Both the position numbers and the translations under genes were made by a program. A stretch of DNA of 64,000 bases from Cupriavidus oxalaticus. GTDB lineage: Bacteria > Pseudomonadota > Gammaproteobacteria > Burkholderiales > Burkholderiaceae. Shown here piece by piece: positions 16,287 to 25,502 of this stretch (position 1 is the stretch's first letter; every line of letters begins with the position of its first letter). Below the pieces are notes generated by a model that was not told the DNA's origin, did no database searches, and worked only from the letters and a program-made list of their open reading frames with translations. The DNA lies in the NCBI RefSeq assembly GCF_004768545.1, contig NZ_CP038634.1, forward strand, positions 1,798,001-1,862,000, read 5' to 3'.

Positions 16287-17480
16287 GTGCATCACGACAA
16301 CAACCCCAAGGAACTGGCCGCACGCCTGATCGCGCGCGCCGAGCAGATGATCCCCGTGCTGGCGCAGCGCGCCGCGCAGGCAGAGTCCGAAGCGCGTATC
16401 CCCGCCGAAACTATCGCCGAGATGCAGGCCGCCGGCTTCTTCAAGGTGCTGCAGCCGCGCCGCTACGGTGGCTATGAACTCGACCCGCAGACCTTCTTCC
16501 GCATCCAGATGGCGCTGGCCAAAGGCTGCATGTCCACCGCCTGGGTCTACGGCGTGGTCGGCGTGCACAACTGGCAGCTCGCCCTGTTCGACGAACGCGC
16601 GCAGCAAGAGGTCTGGGGCAACGATCCCACCACGCTGATCGCCTCGACCTACATGCCGGTCGGCAAGGTCACCCCGGTCGAAGGCGGCTACCGTTTCTCA
16701 GGCCACTGGAAGTTCTCCAGCGGCAGCGAACTGTGCGACTGGATCTTCCTCGGGGGCCTGGTGCCGCCGTCCGAACCGGGCGGTGCCTACGATTACCGCA
16801 CCTTCCTGCTGCCGCGCACCGACTACAAGATCGTGCGCAACTGGGATGTGCTGGGACTGCGCGCCACCGGCAGCCACGATATCGTCGTCGATGACGTGTT
16901 CGTCCCCGACTACCGCACCCATCGCGCCGTCGATGGCGCCATGGGCACCAGCCCGGGCCTTGCCGTCAACGACGTGCCGCTATATCGCCTGCCGTTCGCG
17001 CAGATCTTCGTGCGTGCCGTGTGCACCGCGTGCATCGGCGCGCTGGAAGGCACCCTTGACGATTTCGTCGCCTACGCCGACGGCCGCGTCAGCAGCAACG
17101 GCGGCAGCAAGACCGCCGAGGACGGCGGTGCGCAACTGGCCTGCGCCAATGCCCAGGTGGCCGTCGACGAAATGCGCACCGTCCTCGAACGCAATTTCGA
17201 CGAGCTGCTGGCCGTAGCGCGTGAAGGCGGCCAGGTGCAGACGCCGCGACGGCTGCATTTCCGCTACCAGTCGTCGCAGGTGGCCGAGCGCTGCGCGCAG
17301 CTCGCCAACAGCCTGCTGCGCTATGCCGGCGGCAACGGCATCTACCGCACCAACCCGATGGTGCGCCGCTTCCTCGACCTGCACGCGGCACGCGCCCACT
17401 ACGCCAACAACCTGGACCGCTTCGGCCAGAACCTGGGCGGCGTGATGATGGGCCGCGCCAACACCGACTTCTTCATCTGA
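16287..17480 (+). CDS. hsaA: Flavin-dependent monooxygenase, HsaA-like (3-HSA hydroxylase oxygenase component)
   Basis: A 397-residue member of the acyl-CoA-dehydrogenase-fold group D flavin monooxygenases. In the steroid pathway HsaA hydroxylates the phenolic seco-steroid 3-HSA to the catechol 3,4-DHSA using FMNH2 from HsaB. Length (HsaA is about 394) and motifs fit: I-P-A-E-T-I-A-E-M-Q-A-A-G-F-F-K near 25-45, C-M-S-T-A-W-V-Y-G-V-V near 80, G-L-R-A-T-G-S-H-D-I-V near 190. The start is GTG at 16287, after AAAAGGAGACCGC; this decides the N-terminus, since the frame is open further upstream through the operator. It is the first gene of the operon, with hsaB two genes downstream. Confidence 0.85.
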   Translation: MHHDNNPKELAARLIARAEQMIPVLAQRAAQAESEARIPAETIAEMQAAGFFKVLQPRRYGGYELDPQTFFRIQMALAKGCMSTAWVYGVVGVHNWQLALFDERAQQEVWGNDPTTLIASTYMPVGKVTPVEGGYRFSGHWKFSSGSELCDWIFLGGLVPPSEPGGAYDYRTFLLPRTDYKIVRNWDVLGLRATGSHDIVVDDVFVPDYRTHRAVDGAMGTSPGLAVNDVPLYRLPFAQIFVRAVCTACIGALEGTLDDFVAYADGRVSSNGGSKTAEDGGAQLACANAQVAVDEMRTVLERNFDELLAVAREGGQVQTPRRLHFRYQSSQVAERCAQLANSLLRYAGGNGIYRTNPMVRRFLDLHAARAHYANNLDRFGQNLGGVMMGRANTDFFI

Positions 17481-17507
17481 AGCCGCGCACCGGCAAGGGA
17501 ACCCATC

Positions 17508-19262
17508 ATGACCCAGAACACAGCGCGCCTGCAGGCCAGGGAGTTTGACGTGGTGGTGGTCGGCTCGGGCGCCGGCGGCATGCTGGCCGCCTGCCGGGCC
17601 GCCGACCGCGGGCTGTCGGTGGTGGTGCTGGAGAAGAGCAGCCAGTACGGCGGCACCTCGGCGGTGTCCGGCGGCGGCATCTGGATCCCGCTCAACCACC
17701 ATATCGCGCCGGCGGGCGGGCAGGACGACTACGCCAAGGCGCTCGAGTACATACTCGCCTGCACCGGCGACGACGGCGACCCGCGGCGGATCCGCGCCTA
17801 CCTGGAGCAGGCGCCGCGCATGCTGCAATACCTGGAGCAGCAGACCGGTGTGCGTTACTACACGCTGCCGCGCTACGCCGACTACTTCCAGAAGCTGCCC
17901 GGCGCGATGCCCGGCTACCGCGCGCTCGACCCGATGCCGTTCGACGGTGCGCGCCTGCGTGAGGAGTTCGACCGGCTGCGTCCGCCGTCACCCGGCACGC
18001 TGGTGGGCGGCCGCGTGGCCGTGACCTCCGGCGAGGCGCACGCGCTGCTGTGCCGCTCGCCCGGCTGGTTCGGACTGGCGGTGCGCCAGTTCGCCCGCTA
18101 CTGGCTCGACTTCGGCTGGCGCCGCAAGACCCGGCGCGACCGCCGCCTTACGCTCGGCAACAGCCTGGCCGGCGGCCTGCGGCGGGCAATGATGGACCGC
18201 GCGATCCCGCTGTGGCTCGACACCGCGCTGCAAGACCTGGTCGTCGAAGACGGCTCGGTCCGCGGTGTGCGCGCCGTGCAGGACGGGCAGGTGGTGGAAA
18301 TCCGCGCGCTGCATGGCGTGATCCTGGCCGCCGGCGGCTTCGAGCGCAGCCAGGCCATGCGCGAGCAATACCTGCCGCAGCCGACGCAGGCCGGCTGGAG
18401 CGCGACGCCGCCCAACAACACCGGCGACGCGATCCGCGCGGGGCAGGCCGCCGGCGCCGGCGTCGCCCTGATGTCGCATGTGTGGGGCGCGCCGACTGTG
18501 CAGGTGCAGGGCGAGGAAAAGCAGCGCGCGCTCTTTATCGAGCGCGCCATGCCGGGCTGCCTGGTGGTGAACGGGCAGGGCCGCCGCTTCGTCAACGAGG
18601 CCGCGCCGTATTCCGAGTTCGTGCCGGCCATGTACCGCGACCACGACAAGACCGGCTGCAGCGTGCCGGCGTGGATGGTGTTCGACGCCACCTTCCGCCA
18701 CAAGTACCCGTGCGGGCCGATCCTGCCTGCCTCGGTGATGCCGGACCGCAGCATTCCGGCCGGCCTGTCCGGCATCCTGGTGCGCGCCGACACGCTGGCG
18801 CAGCTGGCGCAGCGGATCGGCGTGGACGCCGACGGGCTCGCCGGCAGCGTCGCCCGCATGAACCGCTACGCCGCCACCGGCGTGGACGAGGAATTCGGCA
18901 AGGGCGACAACCTGTTCGATACCTACTACAGCGACCCGGCGGTGCGCCCCAACCCGTGCCTGGCGCCGATCGGCAAGGCGCCGTTCTACGCCGTGCGGCT
19001 CGATGCCGGCGATATCGGCACCAAGGGCGGACTGGTGACCGACGCCAGCGCGCGCGTGCTGCGGGAGGACGGCAGCGCTATCGCCGGGCTGTTCGCCATC
19101 GGCAATACCAGTGCCTCGATGATGGGCACCAGCTATCCCGGCGCGGGCTCGACGCTCGGGCCCGCGATGACCTTCGGCTATATCGCTGCGGACGTGATCG
19201 CGCAGCAAGCGCGGCAGCCTGCCGCCGCGCCCCACGCTCAAACCGTACAGGAGGCCCTATGA
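17508..19262 (+). CDS. kstD: 3-ketosteroid delta1-dehydrogenase-like flavoprotein (KstD)
   Basis: A 584-residue FAD enzyme of the 3-ketosteroid dehydrogenase/fumarate-reductase family. It would introduce the 1,2 double bond into ring A of 3-keto-4-ene steroids, a step needed with 9-alpha-hydroxylation to open ring B. It has an N-terminal dinucleotide fold (V-V-V-G-S-G-A-G-G-M-L-A-A, residues 16-28), the K-S-S-Q-Y-G-G-T-S-A-V-S-G-G-G loop typical of KstD near 45-60, and the C-terminal Y-P-G-A-G-S-T-L-G-P-A-M-T-F-G-Y (543-558), which carries the Tyr and Gly that bind the 3-keto group in the family. CAAGGGAACCCATC precedes the ATG, and its stop overlaps the start of hsaB. Substrate preference within the family cannot be read from sequence. 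Confidence 0.85.
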   Translation: MTQNTARLQAREFDVVVVGSGAGGMLAACRAADRGLSVVVLEKSSQYGGTSAVSGGGIWIPLNHHIAPAGGQDDYAKALEYILACTGDDGDPRRIRAYLEQAPRMLQYLEQQTGVRYYTLPRYADYFQKLPGAMPGYRALDPMPFDGARLREEFDRLRPPSPGTLVGGRVAVTSGEAHALLCRSPGWFGLAVRQFARYWLDFGWRRKTRRDRRLTLGNSLAGGLRRAMMDRAIPLWLDTALQDLVVEDGSVRGVRAVQDGQVVEIRALHGVILAAGGFERSQAMREQYLPQPTQAGWSATPPNNTGDAIRAGQAAGAGVALMSHVWGAPTVQVQGEEKQRALFIERAMPGCLVVNGQGRRFVNEAAPYSEFVPAMYRDHDKTGCSVPAWMVFDATFRHKYPCGPILPASVMPDRSIPAGLSGILVRADTLAQLAQRIGVDADGLAGSVARMNRYAATGVDEEFGKGDNLFDTYYSDPAVRPNPCLAPIGKAPFYAVRLDAGDIGTKGGLVTDASARVLREDGSAIAGLFAIGNTSASMMGTSYPGAGSTLGPAMTFGYIAADVIAQQARQPAAAPHAQTVQEAL

Positions 19263-19783
19263 GCGCCAATCCGGAATCCAGCCAGACGTTGCGCGACGAC
19301 ATGCTGAAGGCGATGCGCCGCATGGCGCGCTCGGTGGCGGTCATCAGCTGCCGCGATGGCGAGCGCCGCTATTCGATGTCGGTGACGGCGGTCGATTCGC
19401 TGTCGGCGGATCCGCCATCGCTGCTGATCTGCATCAACCGCAACTCGTCGATCTATCCGCCGCTCGATGCCGGCACCGATTTCTGCATCAACCTGCTGGC
19501 CGCCGACCACCAGGACATCGCGGTCGATTGCAGCGGCCGCCTCAAGGGCGAGGAACGCTTCACCAGCGGCGAGTGGGAGGACGACCTGCTCGGCGTGCCG
19601 TGCCTGCGCAATGCCCAGGCCAACCTGGTGTGCCGGCAGGACGGCCGCTTCGACTATGGCACCCACGCTGTCTTCATCGGCCGGCTGCGCGAGGTGCGGC
19701 TGGCAGGCGAGGTGTCACCGCTGGTCTATGTCGACGGCGCCTATACCACCTCCGCGCCGCTGCGCGCGCTGTGTTCCGCCTGA
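19259..19783 (+). CDS. hsaB: Flavin reductase component, HsaB-like
   Basis: A 174-residue flavin-reductase domain protein that would supply FMNH2 or FADH2 from NAD(P)H to HsaA. Family signatures are present: the M-R-R-M-A-R-S-V-A-V-I-S segment near residue 22, S-M-S-V-T-A-V-D-S-L-S-A-D-P-P-S-L-L near 40-57 (flavin binding) and a G-T-H-A-V-F-I-G-R-L-R-E-V motif near 140. The ATG at 19259 lies inside the end of kstD (ATGA overlap at 19259-19262), with GGAGGCCCT upstream, so it is translationally coupled. Confidence 0.85.
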   Translation: MSANPESSQTLRDDMLKAMRRMARSVAVISCRDGERRYSMSVTAVDSLSADPPSLLICINRNSSIYPPLDAGTDFCINLLAADHQDIAVDCSGRLKGEERFTSGEWEDDLLGVPCLRNAQANLVCRQDGRFDYGTHAVFIGRLREVRLAGEVSPLVYVDGAYTTSAPLRALCSA

Positions 19784-19800
19784 GCCCCGGAGGCGCCAGC

Positions 19801-21501
19801 ATGCATCCCGATTCCGTCACGCCGGTCTACGCACCGCTGCGGCTCGATGACCCGGACGCGCATCCGTGGCAGGCCGCCTGCGATGCTGTGGTAGTGGGCT
19901 TCGGCGCCGCCGGTGCCTGCGCAGCGCTGGAAGCCGCGCGCGGCGGCGCGCGCGTGATCGTCGCCGAGCGCTTCGAAGGCGGCGGCGCCAGCGCCAAGAG
20001 CGGCGGCGTGGTGTATGCCGGCGGCGGCACGTCCTACCAGGCCGCCGCGGGCTATGCCGATACGCCGCGGGCGATGGCGGATTACCTGCGCCAGGAGACC
20101 GGCGGCGTCGTCAGCGAAGGCACGCTGCAGTCCTTCTGCGAGCGCAGCCGCGACATGCTGGCCTGGCTGGAAGACGTGGGCGTGCGCTTTGCCGCCACCG
20201 TGCCGCCGCGCAAGACGTCGTACCCGGCGCAGCCGTATTACCTCTATTACTCCGGCAACGAAGCCGTGCCGGCGTACGCGCAGCATGCCGCACCGGCCCC
20301 GCGCGGGCATCGCGTGAAAGGCCCCGGCATGTCCGGGCGCACGCTGTACGGCGCGCTGCGCGGCGCCGTGGAAGCCCGGGCGGAAATCACGGTCATGCGC
20401 CAGGCCGCGGCGCGCCGGCTGATCGTCGACAAGGACGGCGCAGTCATCGGCATCGAGCTGTGGCAGGTGCCGCCGGAACGCCACCAGAAGCGCCACGCGC
20501 GCCTGGCGCGGCTGGCCGAGCGCCTGCACAACGCCATGCCGGGCGTTGCCGACCTGCTGCGCCAGCGCGTGCTGCAGCTCGAGCTGCGCCATGCGCAGCG
20601 CGTGGCAGTGCGCACCCGCGCCGTCGTGCTGGCCACCGGCGGCTTTATCTTCAACCGCGCCATGGTGGCGCGCCATGCCGGCAAGTACCTGCAGAACTGG
20701 CGCCTCGGCGCGACCGGGTGCGACGGCAGCGGCATCCGGCTCGGCGAATCGGCGGGCGCGGCCACGCGACACCTGGAGCGCGTGTCGGCCTGGCGCTTTA
20801 TCAATCCGCCGTTCGACTGGGCGCGCGGTTGCGTGGTCGACGCTCGGGGCGAGCGCATCGGCAACGAGGAAACCTATGGCGCCACGCTGGGCCACGCCAT
20901 CTGCGAGCGGCATGGCGGGCGCGCCTGGCTGATCCTGGACCGCGCGCTGGCGCGCGCCGCACTGCGTGAATGCCTGGGCGGCCGCCTGTGGGCGTTCCAG
21001 GCCTTGCCCGCGGCGATGCTGTTGCTCGCCGGCGCCAGGCGTGCGTCCAGCATCGAGGCGCTGGCCGGCAAGCTGGGCATGCCGCCGGCCGCACTGCGCG
21101 CTACCGTCGACGCCTGCAGCGCCGCTGCCCGCGGAGAGATTCCCGACCCGGCCGGCAAGTCCGCGCCGATGTGCGCCTCGCTGGAGGCCGGGCCATGGCT
21201 CGCCATCGACATCTCGGCGAACTCCCGCGTCTTCCCCTGTCCGGCGATCACGCTCGGCGGCTTGTCCGTGGAAGAGTCGAGCGGCCGTGTGCTGGCCGTC
21301 GCAGGCGGCGCCCCCATTTCGGGCCTCTACGCCGTCGGCCGGACCGCGGTGGGCATCGCCTCCAACCATTACGTAAGCGGCCTGTCGCTTGCCGACTGCA
21401 TCTGGTCGGGGCGCAATGCCGGCCGCCACCTGACACAACAGCCCGCCGGCGAGCGGCAGGCACACACCAACGAGGAGATTACCCATGAGCCGACGTACTG
21501 A
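19801..21501 (+). CDS. FAD-binding dehydrogenase, Kst4D/KstD-like
   Basis: A 566-residue flavoprotein of the same superfamily as the preceding kstD but clearly divergent. The N-terminal fold V-V-V-G-F-G-A-A-G-A-C-A-A is at about 30-42, with G-G-G-A-S-A-K-S-G-G-V-V-Y-A-G-G-G-T near 60-77. The C-terminal part reads G-L-Y-A-V-G-R-T-A-V-G-I-A-S-N-H-Y-V-S-G-L-S-L-A-D-C, more like 3-ketosteroid delta4-(5-alpha)-dehydrogenases and related flavoproteins than KstD. It may desaturate ring A at C4-C5, but this is not proven by motifs. GGAGGCGCCAGC precedes the ATG at 19801; its 3' end overlaps the next gene by 17 bp. Confidence 0.7.
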   Translation: MHPDSVTPVYAPLRLDDPDAHPWQAACDAVVVGFGAAGACAALEAARGGARVIVAERFEGGGASAKSGGVVYAGGGTSYQAAAGYADTPRAMADYLRQETGGVVSEGTLQSFCERSRDMLAWLEDVGVRFAATVPPRKTSYPAQPYYLYYSGNEAVPAYAQHAAPAPRGHRVKGPGMSGRTLYGALRGAVEARAEITVMRQAAARRLIVDKDGAVIGIELWQVPPERHQKRHARLARLAERLHNAMPGVADLLRQRVLQLELRHAQRVAVRTRAVVLATGGFIFNRAMVARHAGKYLQNWRLGATGCDGSGIRLGESAGAATRHLERVSAWRFINPPFDWARGCVVDARGERIGNEETYGATLGHAICERHGGRAWLILDRALARAALRECLGGRLWAFQALPAAMLLLAGARRASSIEALAGKLGMPPAALRATVDACSAAARGEIPDPAGKSAPMCASLEAGPWLAIDISANSRVFPCPAITLGGLSVEESSGRVLAVAGGAPISGLYAVGRTAVGIASNHYVSGLSLADCIWSGRNAGRHLTQQPAGERQAHTNEEITHEPTY

Positions 21502-22249
21502 AGGCAAGATCGCGATCGTCACCGGGGCCGCCAGCGGCGTCGGCAAGGAAGACGCCCTGCTGCTGGCCCGCGAAGGCGCGCGCGTGGTGCTGACCGACCT
21601 GAACGAGGAAGCGGGCCACGCGCTGGCGCGCGAGATCGGCGAGACCGCGCTGTTCGTGCCGCACGACATCGCCAGCGAAGCCGGCTGGCAGCAGGTGATG
21701 GCGCGCACCGAGCAGCGCTTCGGCGCGCCCGGCGTGCTGGTCAACAACGCCGCCATCCTGATGCTGGGCTCGGTCGAGGATGCCACGCTGGAGCAATGGC
21801 AGCGCGTGATGCGCATCAACGCCGACGGCTACTTCCTGGGCTGCAAGTACGGCGTGGCCGCGATGAAGGCAGGCGGCGGCAGCATCGTCAACATGTCGTC
21901 GGTGGCAGCACTGGGCGGCATGGGTGCGTTCTGCGCCTACAGCGCCAGCAAGGGCGCGGTGGCGGCGCTGACGCGTGCCGTCGCGGGCCATTGCAAGCAG
22001 AGCGGCTACCGCATCCGCTGCAACTCGATCCATCCCGACGGCATCCTCACGCCGATGACCGCTGCCTTCCTGCCGGGCGGCGCGGCGGCCCTGCCGGAAG
22101 AGGTGGGCGGCGCCGAGCCGATGCAGCGCATGTGCCATCCGCGCGACGTCGCCAACCTGGTGCTGTTCCTGGCGTCGGACGAATCGCGCTTCATCAACGG
22201 CGCGGAACTGCGCATCGACAACGCACAGACCATCATGGGCGTGGCCTGA
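21485..22249 (+). CDS. SDR similar to Comamonas 3-beta/17-beta-hydroxysteroid dehydrogenase (copy 1)
   Basis: A 254-residue NAD(H)-type SDR. It has T-G-A-A-S-G-V-G-K (residues 14-22), L-V-N-N-A-A near 86, S-S-V-A-A-L-G-G with active-site Ser near 139, and Y-S-A-S-K near 152. The C-terminal stretches R-I-R-C-N-S-I-H-P-D-G-I and L-V-L-F-L-A-S-D-E-S-R-F with G-A-E-L-R-I-D-N-A are strikingly like the 3-beta/17-beta-HSD of C. testosteroni (R-V-N-S-I-H-P-D-G-I, L-V-L-F-L-A-S-D-E-S). It would oxidise a 3-beta or 17-beta hydroxyl to the ketone. GAGGAGATTACCC precedes the ATG. A close paralogue is at 27901. Confidence 0.83.
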   Translation: MSRRTEGKIAIVTGAASGVGKEDALLLAREGARVVLTDLNEEAGHALAREIGETALFVPHDIASEAGWQQVMARTEQRFGAPGVLVNNAAILMLGSVEDATLEQWQRVMRINADGYFLGCKYGVAAMKAGGGSIVNMSSVAALGGMGAFCAYSASKGAVAALTRAVAGHCKQSGYRIRCNSIHPDGILTPMTAAFLPGGAAALPEEVGGAEPMQRMCHPRDVANLVLFLASDESRFINGAELRIDNAQTIMGVA

Positions 22250-22276
22250 CGCCACCCCCGGCGAGAGAAGGAAATC

Positions 22277-23320
22277 ATGGCGCCAGTGCAATTCCATCGG
22301 CTGCAGATCGCCGAAGTCATCACGGAAACGGAGCAGGCGCATTCGCTGGTCTTCGCGCTGCCTGACGGCTTGCGCGACGCCTTTGCCTACCGTCCCGGCC
22401 AGTTCCTGACGCTGCGCGTGGCCGTCGACGGCGTGCCGCTGCAGCGCTGCTATTCGCTGTCGAGCACACCCGAGGTCGACCACGCCTTGCGCGTGACGAT
22501 CAAGCGGGTGCAAAGCGGGCGCGTCTCCAACTGGATCTGCGACCACCTCGGCGCGGGCGATACGGTCGAGGTGATGCCGCCGGCCGGCGTCTTCACCCCG
22601 CCCACGCTGCATGGCGATTTCCTGCTGCTGGCCGGCGGCAGCGGCATCACGCCGGTGCTGTCGATCGCGAAGGCCGCACTGCGCCAGGGGCGCGGCGCGG
22701 TGACGCTGGTCTATGCCAACCGCGACGAGCGCTCCGTCATCTTCCGCGAGGCGCTCGGCGAGCTGGCGAACAGCCACCCCGGCCGGCTGCGCGTGATCCA
22801 CTGGCTGGACAGCGTGCAGGGGCCGCCGACGCAGCGCCAGGTCGAGGAACTGGTGCGGCCGTGGAGCCTGGCCGAGTGCTTTGTCTGCGGGCCTGGTCCA
22901 TTCATGGACGCGGCGCAGGCGGCGCTGCAGCAGCTTGGCGTGCCGCGCGGCAAGCTGCATGTGGAGCGCTTCGTGTCCCTGCCGGATGTGGCAGCGGCCA
23001 AGACACCGGCGGCGCCTGTCCCGAACGAGCCCGCCGCCATGCGCGGCGCGGCGCTGACCGTGCAGCTCGACGGCGCAGCCCACCAGCTCAATGTCGCGCC
23101 CGACGAGACGGTGCTGGATGCGCTGCAGCGCGCCGGCGTCGCCGCCCCCAGTTCCTGCCGTGCGGGCCTGTGCGGCGCCTGCATGTGCCAGGTGACGCAG
23201 GGCGACGTGACGCTCGGCGAAAACCACGTGCTCGATCGCGCCGACCTCGACGCGGGCTGGACGCTGGCCTGCCAGGCGCGCCCCGCGAGCGACGAACTCC
23301 ACCTGAAGTTCCCGGATTGA
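22277..23320 (+). CDS. kshB: 3-ketosteroid 9-alpha-hydroxylase reductase component, KshB-like
   Basis: A 347-residue NAD(P)H:ferredoxin-type reductase: FAD-binding FNR domain with R-C-Y-S-L-S-S near residues 56-62, an NAD domain with G-G-S-G-I-T-P near 121-127 and C-G-P-G-P-F near 205, and a C-terminal plant-type [2Fe-2S] domain with C294-x4-C299-x2-C302-x29-C332. This order and spacing match KshB, the electron donor of KshA. The oxygenase KshA itself is 30 kb away at 52573, in a different transcription unit with its own operator. GAAGGAAATC precedes the ATG. It could also serve another Rieske oxygenase, but only one is present in the window. Confidence 0.83.
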   Translation: MAPVQFHRLQIAEVITETEQAHSLVFALPDGLRDAFAYRPGQFLTLRVAVDGVPLQRCYSLSSTPEVDHALRVTIKRVQSGRVSNWICDHLGAGDTVEVMPPAGVFTPPTLHGDFLLLAGGSGITPVLSIAKAALRQGRGAVTLVYANRDERSVIFREALGELANSHPGRLRVIHWLDSVQGPPTQRQVEELVRPWSLAECFVCGPGPFMDAAQAALQQLGVPRGKLHVERFVSLPDVAAAKTPAAPVPNEPAAMRGAALTVQLDGAAHQLNVAPDETVLDALQRAGVAAPSSCRAGLCGACMCQVTQGDVTLGENHVLDRADLDAGWTLACQARPASDELHLKFPD

Positions 23321-23321
23321 C

Positions 23322-24962
23322 ATGACCCCATCTGACACCATCGACGACATTGCGGTGCTGGCCGGCCAGGACGCCCAGGAAGCCGCCGCCAACGAGGATA
23401 TCGCTGCCACCATTCCCGAGCTGGTGCGGCGCGCGGCGCTGCGCCACGGCGAGCGTATCGCCATCCAGGAGGACGGGCTGCGCCTGAGCTACGCCGCGCT
23501 GGATGCCTGCCGGACCGAAGCGGGCCGCGCGCTGATGGCGCTCGGCGTGCAGCCGGGCGACCGCGTTGCGGTTTGGGCGCCGAACTTCTCGGAATGGATC
23601 ATCGCGGCGCTGGCCACGCACAGCGTGGGTGCCGCGCTGGTGCCGCTCAATACGCGCATGAAGGGCGCCGAAGCCGGCGCCGTGCTGGCCGACAGCGGCG
23701 CTCGGCTGCTGGTCTGCGTCGACGACTTTCTCGGCGAAAGCTATCCGCAGATGCTGGCGCCACATCGCCCAGCCACGCTGGAGCGGCTGGTGATCCTGCG
23801 GCCGGGGCAGGGCAGGGCGCTGGGCGACGGCGAGCTGGCGTGGGATGGCTTCCTTGGACTGGCGCAGCAGGTGGACATGGCGGCGTTTTCGCAGCGCGAG
23901 GCCGGGGTGCGCGGCGACACGCCGATGGACATCATGTTCACCTCGGGCACCACCGGGCGGCCCAAGGGCGTGATGACCGCGCACGCACAGAACCTGCGCG
24001 CCATCGACGGCTGGGCGGCGATCACGGGCGTGCGCGCCGGGGACCGCTACCTGATCGTCAATCCCTTCTTCCACACCTTCGGCTACAAGGCGGGATGGCT
24101 TGCCGCCTTGTCGCGCGGGGCCACGGTGCTGCCGCACCTGGTGTTCGATGCCGAAGCCGTGATGACGCGCGTGGAGAACGAGCGCATTACGGTGCTGCCG
24201 GGGCCGCCGACGCTCTACCAGACGCTGCTCAACGCGCCGCGGCTGCGCGAGTTCGACCTGTCATCGCTGCGGGTTGCGGTGACCGGCGCCTCGGCGATCG
24301 CGCCGGTGCTGATCGAACGCATGCGCGAGGAACTGGGCTTTGACACCGTGATCACCGGCTATGGCCTGACCGAATCGTGCGGCTTTGCCACGCTGACCCG
24401 CGCCGGCGACGATGCCGAAACGGTGGCCGGCACCTCCGGCCGCGCCATGCCGGGGATCGAGCTGCGCTGCGTCGACGCGCAGGGGCGGCCGGTCGCGACC
24501 GGCGAGCCGGGCGAGGTGCTGGTGCGCGGCTACAACGTGATGCAGGGCTACTTTGGCTTGCCGGAGGCGACCGCCGAAGCCATCGACGCCGACGGCTGGC
24601 TGCATACCGGCGATGTCGGCACGCTCGATGCGCGGGGCTACCTGCGCATTACCGACCGCATCAAGGACATGTTCATCGTCGGCGGCTTCAACTGCTATCC
24701 GGCGGAGGTGGAGAAGCTGCTGACGGCCCACCCGGCGGTGGCCCAGGTCGCGGTGGTGGGCATGCCGCATGAGCGGCTGGGCGAAGTGGGGCGCGCCTAC
24801 GTGGTGCTGCGCCATGGCGCACGCCTGGATGCCGAGACCCTGATCGTCTGGGCGCGCAGGCACATGGCCAACTACAAGGTGCCGCGCGAGGTGCTTTTCG
24901 TCACATCGCTGCCGGTGAGCGCGGCGGGCAAGGTGCTGAAGTATCAGCTGCGTGAAGCCTGA
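23322..24962 (+). CDS. fadD3: Acyl-CoA synthetase, FadD3-like (HIP-CoA synthetase type)
   Basis: A 546-residue ATP/AMP-forming acyl-CoA ligase of the ANL family: T-S-G-T-T-G-R-P-K-G at about 207-216, the Y-G-L-T-E adenylate motif near 347, the W-L-H-T-G-D-V-G motif near 426, the hinge D-R-I-K-D-M-F-I-V-G-G-F-N-C-Y-P near 445, and a C-terminal G-K-V-L-K catalytic Lys. The segments N-P-F-F-H-T-F-G-Y-K-A-G and V-L-P-G-P-P-T-L-Y-Q-T-L closely resemble mycobacterial FadD3, which activates the C/D-ring propionate (HIP) to its CoA thioester. That reaction would feed the ipd genes of the 33-46 kb operon. It starts 2 bp after kshB. Confidence 0.75.
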   Translation: MTPSDTIDDIAVLAGQDAQEAAANEDIAATIPELVRRAALRHGERIAIQEDGLRLSYAALDACRTEAGRALMALGVQPGDRVAVWAPNFSEWIIAALATHSVGAALVPLNTRMKGAEAGAVLADSGARLLVCVDDFLGESYPQMLAPHRPATLERLVILRPGQGRALGDGELAWDGFLGLAQQVDMAAFSQREAGVRGDTPMDIMFTSGTTGRPKGVMTAHAQNLRAIDGWAAITGVRAGDRYLIVNPFFHTFGYKAGWLAALSRGATVLPHLVFDAEAVMTRVENERITVLPGPPTLYQTLLNAPRLREFDLSSLRVAVTGASAIAPVLIERMREELGFDTVITGYGLTESCGFATLTRAGDDAETVAGTSGRAMPGIELRCVDAQGRPVATGEPGEVLVRGYNVMQGYFGLPEATAEAIDADGWLHTGDVGTLDARGYLRITDRIKDMFIVGGFNCYPAEVEKLLTAHPAVAQVAVVGMPHERLGEVGRAYVVLRHGARLDAETLIVWARRHMANYKVPREVLFVTSLPVSAAGKVLKYQLREA

Positions 24963-24978
24963 TCAACGGAGATTGAAT

Positions 24979-25425
24979 ATGACCGAGATTGCCGGCATTG
25001 CCGACCGCCTTTCACGGCTGGAAGCCGCGGATGCGATCCGGGCGCTTAAGCTGCGCTACCTGCGGGCGTGCGATGACAAGGATCCGGAAGCCATGCGGGC
25101 CTGCTTCGTGCCGGACAACGCGCATATCCACTATGACCGCATTGGCAGCTTTGCCGGGCGTGATGCGCTGGTGCAGTGTTTTGCGGAGCTGGCTTGCCGG
25201 CCTACGCTGCGGGAGATGCATTTTGCCGGGCAGTCGGAGATCCGGGTGCTGGATGAGGCGTCGGCGCAGGGTAGCTGGGATCTGGCGTATCTGGCGCTGG
25301 ATGACGTCAACGGTTCGCGCACGTTCCTGACCGGGCGCTATGCGGATGAGTATGTGCGGATCGATGGGGTGTGGTTGATCCGGTCGACGGAGTTTACGAC
25401 GGCGTTGCTGTCGCAGGGCAGCTAA
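24979..25425 (+). CDS. SnoaL-like (NTF2-fold) protein, 148 aa
   Basis: A small cone-shaped-fold protein of the SnoaL/NTF2 superfamily: I-R-A-L-K-L-R-Y-L-R-A-C-D-D-K-D opening helix near 17-32, then a F-V-P-D-N-A-H-I strand, ending in a G-V-W-L-I-R-S-T-E strand. Superfamily members include delta5-3-ketosteroid isomerase, but the Asp residues of that active site are not evident here, so isomerase function is not claimed. The start at 24979 has ACGGAGATTGAAT upstream. It is the last gene of the hsaA-kstD operon, followed by a palindromic repeat. Confidence 0.75.
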   Translation: MTEIAGIADRLSRLEAADAIRALKLRYLRACDDKDPEAMRACFVPDNAHIHYDRIGSFAGRDALVQCFAELACRPTLREMHFAGQSEIRVLDEASAQGSWDLAYLALDDVNGSRTFLTGRYADEYVRIDGVWLIRSTEFTTALLSQGS

Positions 25426-25439
25426 AACCTCGCTTGTTT

Positions 25440-25472
25440 GCTCCCCTCTCCCACTGCGCGGGAGAGCGGAGC
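25440..25472. repeat. GC-rich palindromic repeat (copy 3 of 4)
   Basis: Inverted repeat GCTCCCCTCTCCC (25440-25452) with GGGAGAGCGGAGC (25460-25472), one mismatch, 7-base loop. It lies between the converging SnoaL gene and an SDR gene, so it probably acts as a terminator for the long hsaA-kstD operon. Confidence 0.7.
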
Positions 25473-25502
25473 GTATGCGTGGGGCGTTGGCTAGCCCAGG
25501 CC

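Noticed and set aside
21479..23464. A 661-codon open frame on the minus strand opposite the HSD and kshB genes
   Set aside because: The plus-strand genes have clear families and ribosome sites; the minus frame has only low-complexity Ala/Arg/Gln sequence.
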